A stretch of DNA of 64,000 bases, taken from assembly GCF_002849605.1 (NCBI RefSeq), contig NZ_NPIB01000009.1:62001-126000 (forward strand), given 5' to 3'. This DNA comes from Photobacterium carnosum (GTDB lineage: Bacteria > Pseudomonadota > Gammaproteobacteria > Enterobacterales > Vibrionaceae). The notes below the pieces were generated by a model, which searched no databases, was not told where the DNA came from, and was given only the letters and a program-made list of their open reading frames with translations. This document shows, piece by piece, positions 37,703-46,838 of the stretch; the first letter of the stretch is position 1; each line of letters opens with the position of its first letter. The position numbers and the translations under genes were made by a program.

Positions 37703-38002
37703 TTAGATCATGCTCATAAGGTAGTTGCAAGCGAAAAGACAGGTGATGTAGTTGAGTAGCGTTTGTTTTTCCTGCGTCGATACGGGGAGTATTTCCAGCT
37801 ACTGCTGACATAACCAACTTAAATTATGGAATTCTTGCTGATGATGTAACTGATGTAACTGATGTAGATCCGAATGTTTATTAAACATAAATTGTAAGTG
37901 TGTTGATAATAACTGTTGGCGCGAGGATTGATCACTAAATATGCCAATTCCGATACCTGTTTTTGAAATAATAATGGTATATACAGCGTTGTTATTATTA
38001 CA
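37703..38002 (-). pseudogene. Possible remnant of a protein gene
   Basis: On the minus strand one frame runs about 97 codons with a single internal TAG at 37799-37801 and no evident start. It reads plausibly as protein (VYTIIISKTGIGIGIFSDQ; after the stop LEILPVSTQEKQTLLNYITC) and contains a 9-bp tandem repeat coding QLH-QLH near 37840-37870. I do not recognise the family, and chance cannot be excluded. Confidence 0.3.
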
Positions 38003-38194
38003 CTATCTCATTAGATGTCTTCTTTTGTAGGCAAGCAAGTCTGGTGCCGAAATCACAAAAAGGCAGTTAACAAGGTAATATTTTGATTTTAAAGTAAATA
38101 ATTGCAATTCAAGAATGGTATACCCCTTATTCTAAGTATTTGGCCATATTTATATGCAGAATAAAAACCATTGTGCCTGAGAGTTTGTCGCTAT

Positions 38195-38422
38195 TTACTT
38201 TGTTTGATCGATCCATGATTGAATACTATCTGTTGGTAATAACTCTAAATGTCCAAAATCATCAAAATACCATCCTTTTATTAATCCTTTATTGCGCATT
38301 TCAATAAAATTACCTAATACTTGCTGAGCTGCTGCATGAGCAGAATCTGAATCAAGGCTTTCTTCTCGTTGTAGATAAAGCGCAATATCATTCAATGTTG
38401 CTGATTCGATTATATTGGACAT
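38195..38422 (-). CDS. Small protein of unknown function (75 aa)
   Basis: A 75-residue acidic protein, probably helical in its first half (TLNDIALYLQREESLDSDSAHAA) with an aromatic C-terminal part (KGWYFDDFGHLELLP). A strong GGAGG lies before the ATG, which supports real expression. No signal peptide or membrane span. I do not recognise the family. It is divergent from the moa operon. Confidence 0.65.
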   Translation of the reverse strand: MSNIIESATLNDIALYLQREESLDSDSAHAAAQQVLGNFIEMRNKGLIKGWYFDDFGHLELLPTDSIQSWIDQTK

Positions 38423-38599
38423 AAATCCTCCACTATTGACATCATTTTAATGTTAAATACCTAACTAGTATTGTCGTATTTCTGCTCGAAAGGTAGAATG
38501 TCAGCCTGTTTTTTTCAGTTATTTGTCAATTTTCGAAAAACTCTGATACTTTTAAATAAGACATGCCGTTGTGTGACATTAATAATTAATCAATGACTG

Positions 38600-38767
38600 A
38601 TGGGCACAACTGCCATAACTCCGAGCTTTTTTCACTAAGTTGCTACGTGCTGTTTGATTTATTCATAAAAGAAAAATCAATATCAATAAGTGATTAACGC
38701 CAGTGACATAATGTCACCAGGGTTGGTTTAGAAATGAATCGGCCTCCCGTATTTGGAAAGGTGTTCC
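38600..38767 (+). ncRNA. Moco-type leader RNA upstream of moaA
   Basis: The leader ends in GCCTCCCGTATTTGGAAAGG, which I recall as nearly identical to the 3' end of the E. coli moaA leader that carries the molybdenum-cofactor RNA motif. Just before it, GGTTGGTTT pairs with GAATCGGCC (with wobbles) over a 6-nt loop at 38721-38744, and GTGACATaATGTCAC forms a hairpin at 38703-38717. The 5' limit is a guess. It would tie moa expression to cofactor level. Confidence 0.6.
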
Positions 38768-39757
38768 GTGGCTAAACAATTAGAAGATAGTTTTCAACGT
38801 AAATTTTATTATTTACGACTCTCAGTTACAGATGTATGTAACTTCAAATGTACCTATTGCTTACCTGATGGCTACCAGCCTGCAGATCAAAAGAAACCTT
38901 CTTTTTTAACGCTGGATGAAATTCATCGGGTGACTGCAGCTTTTGCTGATTGCGGCACAACCAAAGTGCGAATTACAGGCGGTGAGCCTAGTTTACGTCG
39001 TGATTTTACCGATATTATTCGTACGGTTGCGAGCCAACCAGGCATAACTAAGGTAGCCACTACGACTAATGGTTACCGCATGGCGAAGCATGTTCATGAA
39101 TGGCGTCAAGCAGGATTAACCCATATTAACGTTAGTGTTGATAGTTTAGATCCTAAAATGTTCTATCAAATTACCGGTGAAAATATGTTTCATCAGGTAA
39201 TGGAAGGTATTGATGCCGCGTTTGATGCTGGTTTTGAGCAAGTAAAGATCAACACTGTTTTACTTAAAGATCTTAATTCTCAAGAACTACCAAAGTTTTT
39301 AGAATGGATAAAAACTCGCCCGATTCAATTACGTTTTATCGAGTTAATGCAAACTGGTGAAATGGATAGTCTTTTCAGTAAACATCATGTTTCAGGTGTG
39401 AGTATTCGTAATCATCTTATTGCTAATGGGTGGTTATTGAAAGTAAAAGACAATAATGATGGCCCTGCACAAGTTTTCTATCATCCTGATTATCTAGGTG
39501 AAATTGGCCTTATTATGCCGTATGAAAAGAATTTTTGTGAAAGCTGTAATCGTCTTCGTGTCTCGGCAAAAGGCAAGTTACATCTGTGTCTCTTTGGTGA
39601 AGATGGTGTGGAATTGCGCGACTTATTGGCTGATGATAGCCAGCAATCACAACTTATTGAACGTATTCAAGCCAGTCTACAAACTAAAGCCGTGAGTCAT
39701 TTCTTAGATGAAGGGAAAACTGGAATGACGCCAAATCTAGCTTCTATTGGTGGTTAG
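38768..39757 (+). CDS. moaA: GTP 3',8-cyclase MoaA
   Basis: Radical-SAM enzyme for the first step of molybdopterin synthesis. The 329-residue product has the N-terminal cluster Cys24-x3-Cys28-x2-Cys31 (CNFKCTYC), a C-terminal second cluster (CESCNRLR then CLFGEDG) and the functional C-terminal Gly-Gly. Translation should start at GTG 38768 behind GGAAAGG, as E. coli MoaA begins MASQL and this MAKQL; the TTG at 38753 lies within the leader. Confidence 0.96.
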   Translation: MAKQLEDSFQRKFYYLRLSVTDVCNFKCTYCLPDGYQPADQKKPSFLTLDEIHRVTAAFADCGTTKVRITGGEPSLRRDFTDIIRTVASQPGITKVATTTNGYRMAKHVHEWRQAGLTHINVSVDSLDPKMFYQITGENMFHQVMEGIDAAFDAGFEQVKINTVLLKDLNSQELPKFLEWIKTRPIQLRFIELMQTGEMDSLFSKHHVSGVSIRNHLIANGWLLKVKDNNDGPAQVFYHPDYLGEIGLIMPYEKNFCESCNRLRVSAKGKLHLCLFGEDGVELRDLLADDSQQSQLIERIQASLQTKAVSHFLDEGKTGMTPNLASIGG

Positions 39758-39848
39758 GCTACACGATGCACGATTATAAATAATAAATAAACAGTCGAAA
39801 TAGAACGATCGGCTGTACTTAAATTATCGCTTTTATTGGGAATAAAAA

Positions 39849-40328
39849 ATGAATCAGTTTACCCATATTAATGCTTCTGGCGAAGCTAACATGGTTGATG
39901 TATCAGCTAAAGTCGAAACAGTGCGTGAAGCTCGCGCAGAAGCATTTGTGCATATGGCCCCTGCAACATTGGCATTAATTGTCTCAGGCCAACATCATAA
40001 AGGTGATGTGTTTGCAACGGCACGTATCGCTGGTATTCAAGCGGCAAAAAAAACATGGGATTTAATTCCATTATGTCATCCATTATTGCTGACGAAAGTT
40101 GAAGTTCAATTGCAAGCTATGCCCGCTGAAAATAAAGTTCGCATTGAATCTCGTTGTAAATTAACAGGTAAGACTGGCGTTGAAATGGAAGCCTTAACAG
40201 CAGCATCTGTTGCTGCACTGACTATTTATGATATGTGTAAAGCCGTTCAAAAAGACATGGTTATTAGTCAAGTTCGATTACTTGAAAAAACAGGCGGTAA
40301 ATCGGGTCACTTTAAGGCAGAAGCATGA
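39849..40328 (+). CDS. moaC: Cyclic pyranopterin monophosphate synthase MoaC
   Basis: A 159-residue enzyme that acts with MoaA to make cyclic pyranopterin monophosphate. Conserved segments: [45 protein letters not shown] and [22 protein letters not shown]. It lies 91 bp after moaA; its stop overlaps the moaD start (ATGA). moaB, found at this place in E. coli, is absent. Confidence 0.97.
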   Translation: MNQFTHINASGEANMVDVSAKVETVREARAEAFVHMAPATLALIVSGQHHKGDVFATARIAGIQAAKKTWDLIPLCHPLLLTKVEVQLQAMPAENKVRIESRCKLTGKTGVEMEALTAASVAALTIYDMCKAVQKDMVISQVRLLEKTGGKSGHFKAEA

Positions 40329-40570
40329 TTAATGTATTGTTTTTCGCTCAAATTAAAGAGTTAGTGGGTGTTGATAAAATTGAAGTTGCTGCGGAATTTG
40401 CAACGGCAGATGATTTACGCCAAGCATTGCTAAGCCGTGGTGATAAATGGCAGCTAGCATTAGAGTCAGGTAAATTATTGGTTGCGGTTAATCAAACTAT
40501 TTGCCGCTTAGATACAGCTATTAAAGACGGTGATGAGGTTGCTTTCTTTCCACCTGTCACTGGGGGTTAA
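40325..40570 (+). CDS. moaD: Molybdopterin synthase sulfur carrier MoaD
   Basis: An 81-residue ubiquitin-fold protein ending in the thiocarboxylated Gly-Gly (AFFPPVTGG). It is the small subunit of molybdopterin synthase. It overlaps moaC by four bases and is one base from moaE. Confidence 0.96.
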   Translation: MINVLFFAQIKELVGVDKIEVAAEFATADDLRQALLSRGDKWQLALESGKLLVAVNQTICRLDTAIKDGDEVAFFPPVTGG

Positions 40571-40571
40571 T

Positions 40572-41012
40572 ATGATTTCAGTACAACAAGATGATTTTTC
40601 TGTTGCTGATGAATACGCTAAACTTGCTGAAGGTAATGAAGCGGGAGCAGTCGTCACGTTTATCGGTAAAGTGCGTGATTTTAATCAAGGTGATGCTGTT
40701 ACTGGGCTTTCATTAGAACACTATCCAGGAATGACAGAAAAAGCACTTCAAGAAATTATAGTGGAAGCGCGTAGTCGTTGGTCGTTATTACAAACACGAG
40801 TGATCCACCGTGTTGGTGATTTAGAGTTAGGTGATCAAATCGTTTTTGTTGGTGTAACAAGTGCTCACCGTGGTGCTGCATTTGAAGCCTGTGAATTCAT
40901 TATGGATTACTTAAAAACCAAAGCCCCGTTTTGGAAAAAAGAACAAACCCCAGTAGAAAGTCGCTGGGTTGATGCGCGAGAAACTGATAATTCTGCCGCA
41001 GATAGATGGTAA
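40572..41012 (+). CDS. moaE: Molybdopterin synthase catalytic subunit MoaE
   Basis: A 146-residue large subunit that adds two sulfurs to the pterin. Landmarks: GAVVTFIGKVRDFNQG, LEHYPGMTEKAL, HRVGDLELGD, and the catalytic lysine segment LKTKAPFWKKE. The open frame reaches back to 40530 inside moaD, but ATG 40572 matches the family. Confidence 0.96.
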   Translation: MISVQQDDFSVADEYAKLAEGNEAGAVVTFIGKVRDFNQGDAVTGLSLEHYPGMTEKALQEIIVEARSRWSLLQTRVIHRVGDLELGDQIVFVGVTSAHRGAAFEACEFIMDYLKTKAPFWKKEQTPVESRWVDARETDNSAADRW

Positions 41013-41033
41013 TTCCAATAATCTGATTTATAT

Positions 41034-41064
41034 AAAAAAGGAGCTAATTTTAGCTCCTTTTTTT
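41034..41064 (+). terminator. Terminator of moaACDE
   Basis: GGAGCTA-attt-TAGCTCC followed by seven T. Confidence 0.9.
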
Positions 41065-41098
41065 ATGCTTTTTTATTGGTAAGTATTAACGATAAAGA

Positions 41099-41203
41099 CT
41101 ATTTTTTATTTTTATTCTTATCTCGATTTGCAGTCGTTGTTGGAACATAACTTGTGCGAAAACGGGATGGACTTGGTCGTGAAATGCAGCCTGTAGGTCT
41201 CAT
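41099..41203 (-). CDS. Candidate 34-aa basic small protein
   Basis: A short minus-strand frame below usual ORF cut-offs, coding a very basic peptide that starts MRPTGCISRPSPSRFR and ends NRDKNKNKK. A purine-rich GAATAAGAG lies before the ATG. The Ser/Pro/Arg composition differs from random AT-rich sequence, which would be expected to give Ile, Asn and Lys. No homologue recognised. Confidence 0.35.
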   Translation of the reverse strand: MRPTGCISRPSPSRFRTSYVPTTTANRDKNKNKK

Positions 41204-41551
41204 AATTTTACTCTTATTCTCATCGTATGAAATGACAGAGGTATTACTAAGAAATTGGCGTAGGTACAGGATATATTTCTTAGTGGTTAAATAATAGCGA
41301 GCTTATTGGCTAAATTATAGGATCCTTACCAGCTTATGATGTTGTTTACTAAAATAATCTATCTGTTATTTTTTTAATTCCGTTTTGTTATTAATAAGTG
41401 GTTGTTTGGTGAGTTTTTGGTGGGGTTGTGGTTTATGTGCCATATTTAAAAGGTGGAAATAAAAAAGATATTATTTTAGCTGGTATAAGACCAAGTAGTT
41501 AAAGTTGTCATAAAGGTCTACTGGCATCATTTAACAATGGAGTGGTTAATA
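41204..41551. other. Intergenic region
   Basis: AT-rich, 348 bp. Nothing recognised beyond a GGAG at 41539-41542 that serves the next small frame. Confidence 0.35.
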
Positions 41552-41719
41552 ATGCATAAACGTATGTCTTGCAAAAGAGTCAAACAGATGATGGCTGATA
41601 TTGGCGTTAATGATAATCATCATGATGATGGCAATCAAGAGCAGCTGTTGCTTGAACAGAAAGAGCAAGCTGTGGGTCAAGACAAGCAGTTAATTAAATT
41701 AGACAGTGAAAGTAAGTAA
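41552..41719 (+). CDS. Small hydrophilic protein of unknown function (55 aa)
   Basis: A 55-residue frame starting MHKRMSCKRVKQMMADIG and ending in a Gln/Glu/Lys-rich, probably helical tail. ATG 41552 has GGAG nine bases upstream; ATG 41537, which includes that GGAG, is less likely. A terminator follows at once, supporting a transcribed gene. Function unknown. Confidence 0.5.
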   Translation: MHKRMSCKRVKQMMADIGVNDNHHDDGNQEQLLLEQKEQAVGQDKQLIKLDSESK

Positions 41720-41741
41720 TAATGATAAGGTATTTTTATAG

Positions 41742-41770
41742 AAAGGCATTATTTAGGTAGTGCCTTTTTT
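41742..41770 (+). terminator. Terminator after small ORF
   Basis: AAAGGCA pairs with TGCCTTT, 12-nt loop, then T run. Confidence 0.75.
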
Positions 41771-42163
41771 ATTCTGTTCTTGTTTATTTTATGATGGGTT
41801 GTTAGCCATTTTATTGGTTTTATATTCTGATTTATAACTAATGTACAAATTATAACCACAAAAAGGGGGTAGTTAACGCTTTTTGATAATATTAATAGCT
41901 TTAACCTTACCAATAATAGGTGTAAAAAACTAGAAATGTGACATTGATCTAGTTGATACTAGCTGTTGTTAAGCAAATGTTTGGTTTTTAATGTGTTTCA
42001 TTTGTCTGTTTGTGGCAAATTAATATAACTCCTGTTAATGTTTTAGACAATTCTTCGGTTTGATAGTTGTTCTCTAGGATTGAGAATAACTATTTTGTCA
42101 TTAATTAATATGACCTACTGAAAATGTCATGGACGTTATAAATTGATGTATTGGAGTTAATGC
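41771..42163 (+). promoter_or_regulatory. oppA upstream region
   Basis: A 393-bp AT-rich region that should hold the opp promoter. A TGTGA half-site near 41937 could be part of a weak CRP site. GGAG precedes the oppA ATG. No ORF recognised. Confidence 0.35.
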
Positions 42164-43795
42164 ATGTATAAGAATAAAATCACCCAAGCTTTGTTACTTG
42201 GCGCTGGTCTCGCTGTTGCCCTTCCTTCTTTTTCAATTTTTGCAGCGCAAGTTCCCGCTGACGTTAAATTAGCTGACACACAAGAGCTAGTCCGCGCAAA
42301 TGGCACTGAACCTGAATCTCTTGATCCTCAAAAAGTATCGGGCGTGCCTGAATCTAACGTTATTCGTGATTTACTTGAAGGCTTAGTTAATCAAGATGCC
42401 GATGGTAATCTGGTTGCTGGCGTCGCAAAATCGTGGCAAACAACTGATAATAAAACGTGGATTTTTGAGCTACGTGATGATGCTAAATGGTCAAATGGTG
42501 ATCCCGTAACCGCCGATGATTTTGTTTATACATGGCGTCGTCTTGCTGATCCTAAAACCGCATCTCCTTATGCGTCATACCTTGATATGACAACGATGGC
42601 TAATGCTTCTGATATTATTGCGGGTAAAAAACCACCTGAAACGTTAGGTGTTGAAGCCGTTGATGCCCATACCTTAAAAGTAACGTTAGATAAGCCATTA
42701 TCGTATTTTGCGTCAATGCTTGTGCACACCTCAATGAAGCCTGTTAATAAAAATGCCGTTGAAAAATTTGGTGATAAGTGGACTAAGGTCGGCAATTACG
42801 TTTCCAATGGTGCTTATCAATTGGATCAGTGGGTTGTTAATGAACGTATTGTATTAACCCGTAATAATAATTATTGGAATAATAAAGAGACGGTAATTAA
42901 CCAAGTAACATTTTTACCGATTGAAAACCAAGTTGCTGCAATGAATCGTTTTCTTGCGGGTGAAGTGGACATGACGTATGAAATGCCCAATGAACATTTC
43001 AAGCGTTTAACCAAAGATTATCCGCAAGATGTCAAAGTAACCCCTTATTTATGCTCTTATTATTATGAGTTTAATACCGCACGTAAGCCGTTTGATAATG
43101 GCGATGTACGTAAAGCATTATCCTACGCCATTGACCGTGATGTATTGGCGAAATTTATCGTGGGTAAAGGTGAAACGCCTGCGTATAACTTTACCCCATT
43201 AGCAACTAACGGTCTTGATGTTGATATGCCGGATTACGCTAAATTAAATCAAAAGCAACGTCTAGAAAAAGCCAAAGCATTATTAGAAGCGGCTGGGTAT
43301 AACCAGAGTAATCCACTGACATTTAAAGTGTTATATAACACTTCAGAGAACCATAAAAAGATTGCCGTTGCGATTGCATCAATGTGGAAAAAAGGATTAG
43401 GTGTTGAAGCTCAACTTGAAAACCAAGAGTGGAAAAGTTATTTAGACAGTAAACGCCAAGGTAACTTTGATGTCTCTCGTGCGGGTTGGTGTGGTGATTA
43501 TAATGAAGCCTCAACCTTCTTAGCGATTATGCGTACTGGTCACTCACAGAATTACCCTAAATATGCCAGTGTTGATTATGACAAAGCGATTGATGATGCC
43601 ATTCTTGCCCCTACAGCGGCTGAGCGTGCAGCAGATTATAAACGTGCAGAAGCAAGTTTAGCGCAAGATATGCCGATTATGCCTATTTATCACTACGTAA
43701 ATGCCCGTTTAGTGAATCCACAATTAGGTGGTTATCCTATGAAAAATGCAGAAGACAACGTCTATTCTAAAGATCTGTATTTCATCGCTAAATAA
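42164..43795 (+). CDS. oppA: Oligopeptide ABC transporter substrate-binding protein
   Basis: A 543-residue periplasmic peptide-binding protein (SBP family 5). A signal peptide ends near FSIFAA-Q. Family landmarks: EPESLDPQKVSGVPESNVIRDLLEGL, WSNGDPVTADDFVYTWRRLADP, RKALSYAIDRD. It captures oligopeptides for OppBCDF. First gene of the opp operon. Confidence 0.95.
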   Translation: MYKNKITQALLLGAGLAVALPSFSIFAAQVPADVKLADTQELVRANGTEPESLDPQKVSGVPESNVIRDLLEGLVNQDADGNLVAGVAKSWQTTDNKTWIFELRDDAKWSNGDPVTADDFVYTWRRLADPKTASPYASYLDMTTMANASDIIAGKKPPETLGVEAVDAHTLKVTLDKPLSYFASMLVHTSMKPVNKNAVEKFGDKWTKVGNYVSNGAYQLDQWVVNERIVLTRNNNYWNNKETVINQVTFLPIENQVAAMNRFLAGEVDMTYEMPNEHFKRLTKDYPQDVKVTPYLCSYYYEFNTARKPFDNGDVRKALSYAIDRDVLAKFIVGKGETPAYNFTPLATNGLDVDMPDYAKLNQKQRLEKAKALLEAAGYNQSNPLTFKVLYNTSENHKKIAVAIASMWKKGLGVEAQLENQEWKSYLDSKRQGNFDVSRAGWCGDYNEASTFLAIMRTGHSQNYPKYASVDYDKAIDDAILAPTAAERAADYKRAEASLAQDMPIMPIYHYVNARLVNPQLGGYPMKNAEDNVYSKDLYFIAK

Positions 43796-43872
43796 TCTTG
43801 CCATTATAATTATTAGCTGTCTTCGATGCTGAAGGCAGCCCTCGCGTGCACAATTAATACGGTAGCTTTAAT

Positions 43873-44793
43873 ATGATTAAATTCATTGCTAAAAGGATTT
43901 TTGAAGCGATACCGACACTGTTGGTATTGATCACCATCTCATTTTTTTTAATGCGCTTCGCTCCTGGTAATCCTTTTACTTCAGATCGCCCTTTACCGCC
44001 GGAAGTTCTCGCTAATATTGAAGCTAAATATGGTTTAGATAAACCTGTGTTTGATCAATACACCACCTATTTAAGCAACATTGTTCAAGGGGATTTTGGT
44101 CCTTCATTTAAATATAAAGATTTCACGGTTAATGAGTTAGTGTCTAAAGCGTTACCCGTATCGGCAAAAATAGGCTTTTTCGCTTTTATTTTTGCGTTGG
44201 TTATGGGGGTATCCGTTGGCACTCTTGCCGCGTTAAAACAGAACACGTGGCTTGATTACACCATTATGTCGACCGCGATGGCGGGGGTGGTGATGCCTTC
44301 CTTTATTCTCGCTCCGGTGTTGATTTATATCTTCGCCATTAATTTACAGTGGTTACCTGCGGGTGGCTGGCAAGATGGATCGTTAAAGTTTGTTATTCTG
44401 CCAATGTTAGGCATGGCTTTATTGTATGTAGCAACCTTCGCGCGTATCACTCGTGGCAGTATGATTGAAACGCTAAACAGTAACTTTATTCGTACCGCTC
44501 GTGCTAAAGGATTGAGTTACCGACATATTGTTTTAAAACACGCGTTGCGCCCAGCCTTATTACCCGTGGTGTCATACATGGGACCTGCTTTTGTCGGCAT
44601 TATTACCGGCTCAGTAGTGATTGAAACTATTTTTGGTTTGCCCGGTATCGGTAAGCTGTTTGTTAATGCCGCCTTTAATCGTGATTATTCATTAGTGCTT
44701 GGTATTACGATTTTGATTGGTTCGTTAACGATTATCTTCAATGCCATTGTCGATATTGTGCTAGCGATGATCGATCCTAAAATTCGCTATTAA
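43873..44793 (+). CDS. oppB: Oligopeptide ABC transporter permease OppB
   Basis: A 306-residue inner-membrane permease with about six spans and the EAA-loop contacting the ATPases (ARAKGLSYRHIVLKHALRPALLP). N-terminal MIKFIAKRIFEAIPTLLVLI is typical of OppB/DppB. Confidence 0.96.
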   Translation: MIKFIAKRIFEAIPTLLVLITISFFLMRFAPGNPFTSDRPLPPEVLANIEAKYGLDKPVFDQYTTYLSNIVQGDFGPSFKYKDFTVNELVSKALPVSAKIGFFAFIFALVMGVSVGTLAALKQNTWLDYTIMSTAMAGVVMPSFILAPVLIYIFAINLQWLPAGGWQDGSLKFVILPMLGMALLYVATFARITRGSMIETLNSNFIRTARAKGLSYRHIVLKHALRPALLPVVSYMGPAFVGIITGSVVIETIFGLPGIGKLFVNAAFNRDYSLVLGITILIGSLTIIFNAIVDIVLAMIDPKIRY

Positions 44794-44806
44794 GAGGCTG
44801 ATAATT

Positions 44807-45721
44807 ATGATTTTAACAAAAAAAGATAATATTGAAGCGCTGGAGAAATTTTCAGAAAGCCTTGAAATCGAAGGTCGTAGTTTATGGCAAGACGCGCGCT
44901 CACGTTTCTTTCGTAATAAGGCGGCAATGGTGTCACTTGTTATTTTAGGACTGATTTCTCTTGCTGTTATTTTTGGACCAATGATGAGCCAATATGCCTT
45001 TGATGATACCGATTGGTACGCGTTACATGCGGTGCCATCATTAGGCGCGGAAGGACATTTCTTTGGTACTGATAGTCTTGGACGTGATCTTTATACGCGT
45101 ACTTTAGTCGGTGGTCGAATTTCACTGATGGTGGGATTATTAGGTGCTTTAGTTGCGGTGGTAATTGGCACACTTTATGGTGCCGCTTCTGGTTTTATTG
45201 GTGGTAAAACGGATCGGGTGATGATGCGGATATTAGAAATTCTGTATTCGATTCCATTTATGTTTTTTGTGATCGTATTAGTGACCTTTTTTGGTCGAAA
45301 TATCATGCTGATCTTTATCGCTATCGGGGCTATTTCTTGGCTGGATATGGCACGTATTGTTCGCGGTCAAACCTTGTCTCTACGGGGAAAAGAATTTATT
45401 GAAGCTGCACATGTCAGTGGTGTTAGTCGTTGGCGGATTATTACTCGGCATATTGTGCCGAACGTGTTAGGTATTGTCGCTGTTTATTCAACATTATTAG
45501 TACCAGCAATGATCTTGACCGAATCATTTCTAAGTTTTCTTGGGCTTGGTGTACAAGAGCCAATGACCAGTTGGGGCGCATTATTAAATGAAGGCTCACA
45601 AACCATGGAAGTGGCTATTTGGCAGTTATTATTTCCAGCTGGTTTTATGATGATCACTTTATTTTGTTTTAACTATGTCGGTGATGGTTTACGTGATGCG
45701 TTAGATCCTAAAGATAGATAA
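44807..45721 (+). CDS. oppC: Oligopeptide ABC transporter permease OppC
   Basis: A 304-residue permease, partner of OppB. It has the extended cytoplasmic N-terminus (SLWQDARSRFFRNKAAM), the FGTDSLGRDLYTR loop and the EAA motif (EAAHVSGVSRWRIITRHIVPN). It lies 13 bp after oppB. An unusually long, structured 153-bp gap follows before oppD. Confidence 0.96.
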   Translation: MILTKKDNIEALEKFSESLEIEGRSLWQDARSRFFRNKAAMVSLVILGLISLAVIFGPMMSQYAFDDTDWYALHAVPSLGAEGHFFGTDSLGRDLYTRTLVGGRISLMVGLLGALVAVVIGTLYGAASGFIGGKTDRVMMRILEILYSIPFMFFVIVLVTFFGRNIMLIFIAIGAISWLDMARIVRGQTLSLRGKEFIEAAHVSGVSRWRIITRHIVPNVLGIVAVYSTLLVPAMILTESFLSFLGLGVQEPMTSWGALLNEGSQTMEVAIWQLLFPAGFMMITLFCFNYVGDGLRDALDPKDR

Positions 45722-45733
45722 AAATAAGCAGCG

Positions 45734-45794
45734 ACCTATTTTATTGATCAATGCCACTGTTATAGGGCAGTACAGTGAAATAAATAAAATAGGT
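45734..45794 (+). repeat. Nested inverted repeats between oppC and oppD
   Basis: Outer arms ACCTATTTTATT (45734-45745) and AATAAAATAGGT (45783-45794) are perfect complements; inner arms CACTGT (45755-45760) and ACAGTG (45772-45777) are also perfect. The transcript would form a long hairpin. No T run, so it may stabilise the mRNA or be a small intergenic element. Confidence 0.6.
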
Positions 45795-45874
45795 ATCGCC
45801 AATATCATTCACTGGATAATAAATAATAACCGAAGAGAATGTACGGTGCTTATTGTTGATAACAAGGAAGTAGT

Positions 45875-46836
45875 ATGAGTTTGTTAGAAATTAAAGACTT
45901 ACGAGTTGAATTCACGACTCCTGATGGCAATGTTACTGCGGTAAATGATTTGAATTTTTCGCTAGAGCAAGGTCAAACTTTAGGCATTGTTGGTGAATCG
46001 GGTTCAGGTAAGAGCCAAACTGTATTTGCAATTATGGGTATCTTAGCGAAAAACGGCATTATTAGTGGAAGCGCTAAATTTGAAGGTCGAGAGATTTTAA
46101 ATTTATCTGAAAAAGAATTAAATCGGATTCGTGCAGAACAAATAGCGATGATTTTCCAAGATCCAATGACCTCACTAAACCCGTATATGAAAGTCAGTGA
46201 ACAGTTAATGGAAGTGCTGACATTACACAAAGGCATGAGCAGGTCTCAAGCGTTTGAAGAATCAGTAAGAATGTTAGATGCGGTTAAAATTCCAGAAGCT
46301 CGTCAACGTATGGCAATGTATCCTCATGAGTTTTCAGGTGGTATGCGCCAACGTGTCATGATTGCAATGGCATTATTATGCCGACCAAAGCTGTTAATTG
46401 CTGATGAACCAACAACGGCACTCGATGTGACGGTACAGGCGCAGATCATGACGTTATTAAACGATCTTAAATCAGATTTTAATACATCGATCATTATGAT
46501 CACCCATGATCTTGGTGCGTGGCGGGAAGTTGTGACAAAGTGTTAGTGATGTATGCTGGAAGGACGATGGAATATGGCGATATTAACGATATTTTCTATC
46601 GTCCGAGCCATCCATATACCGAAGGATTACTGCGTGCGATTCCGCGTTTAGATACTGAAGGCGAAGATTTACCAACGATCCCTGGTAATCCACCCAACTT
46701 ATTGCGTTTGCCGGTTGGCTGTCCATACCAAGAGCGTTGTCATCGTGTATTACCGCGTTGTAAGCAAGAATCACCGCTATTAATGCCATTTGCACAAGAT
46801 AGATTACGTGCTTGTTTTGCTGATATGGGAGCATAG
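45875..46836 (+). pseudogene. oppD: oppD, oligopeptide ABC transporter ATPase, broken by a frameshift
   Basis: OppD is one of two ATPases energising peptide uptake. Codons from 45875 encode the Walker A GESGSGKS, signature EFSGGMRQR and Walker B LLIADEPTTALD up to ITHDLG, then the frame is lost at 46517-46518 and ends at TAG 46544-46546. The rest, starting VAGSCDKVLVMYAGRTMEYG, continues in another frame to 46836. One missing base (GGTG-CGTGGCG for GGTGTCGTGGCG, or similar) explains it. Everything else is intact, so this is recent decay, strain variation or a sequencing error. Confidence 0.92.
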
Positions 46837-46838
46837 TA

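Noticed and set aside
46505..46550. Programmed frameshift in oppD
   Set aside because: There is no slippery run, downstream pseudoknot or internal ribosome-binding-like signal; a plain one-base deletion is simpler.
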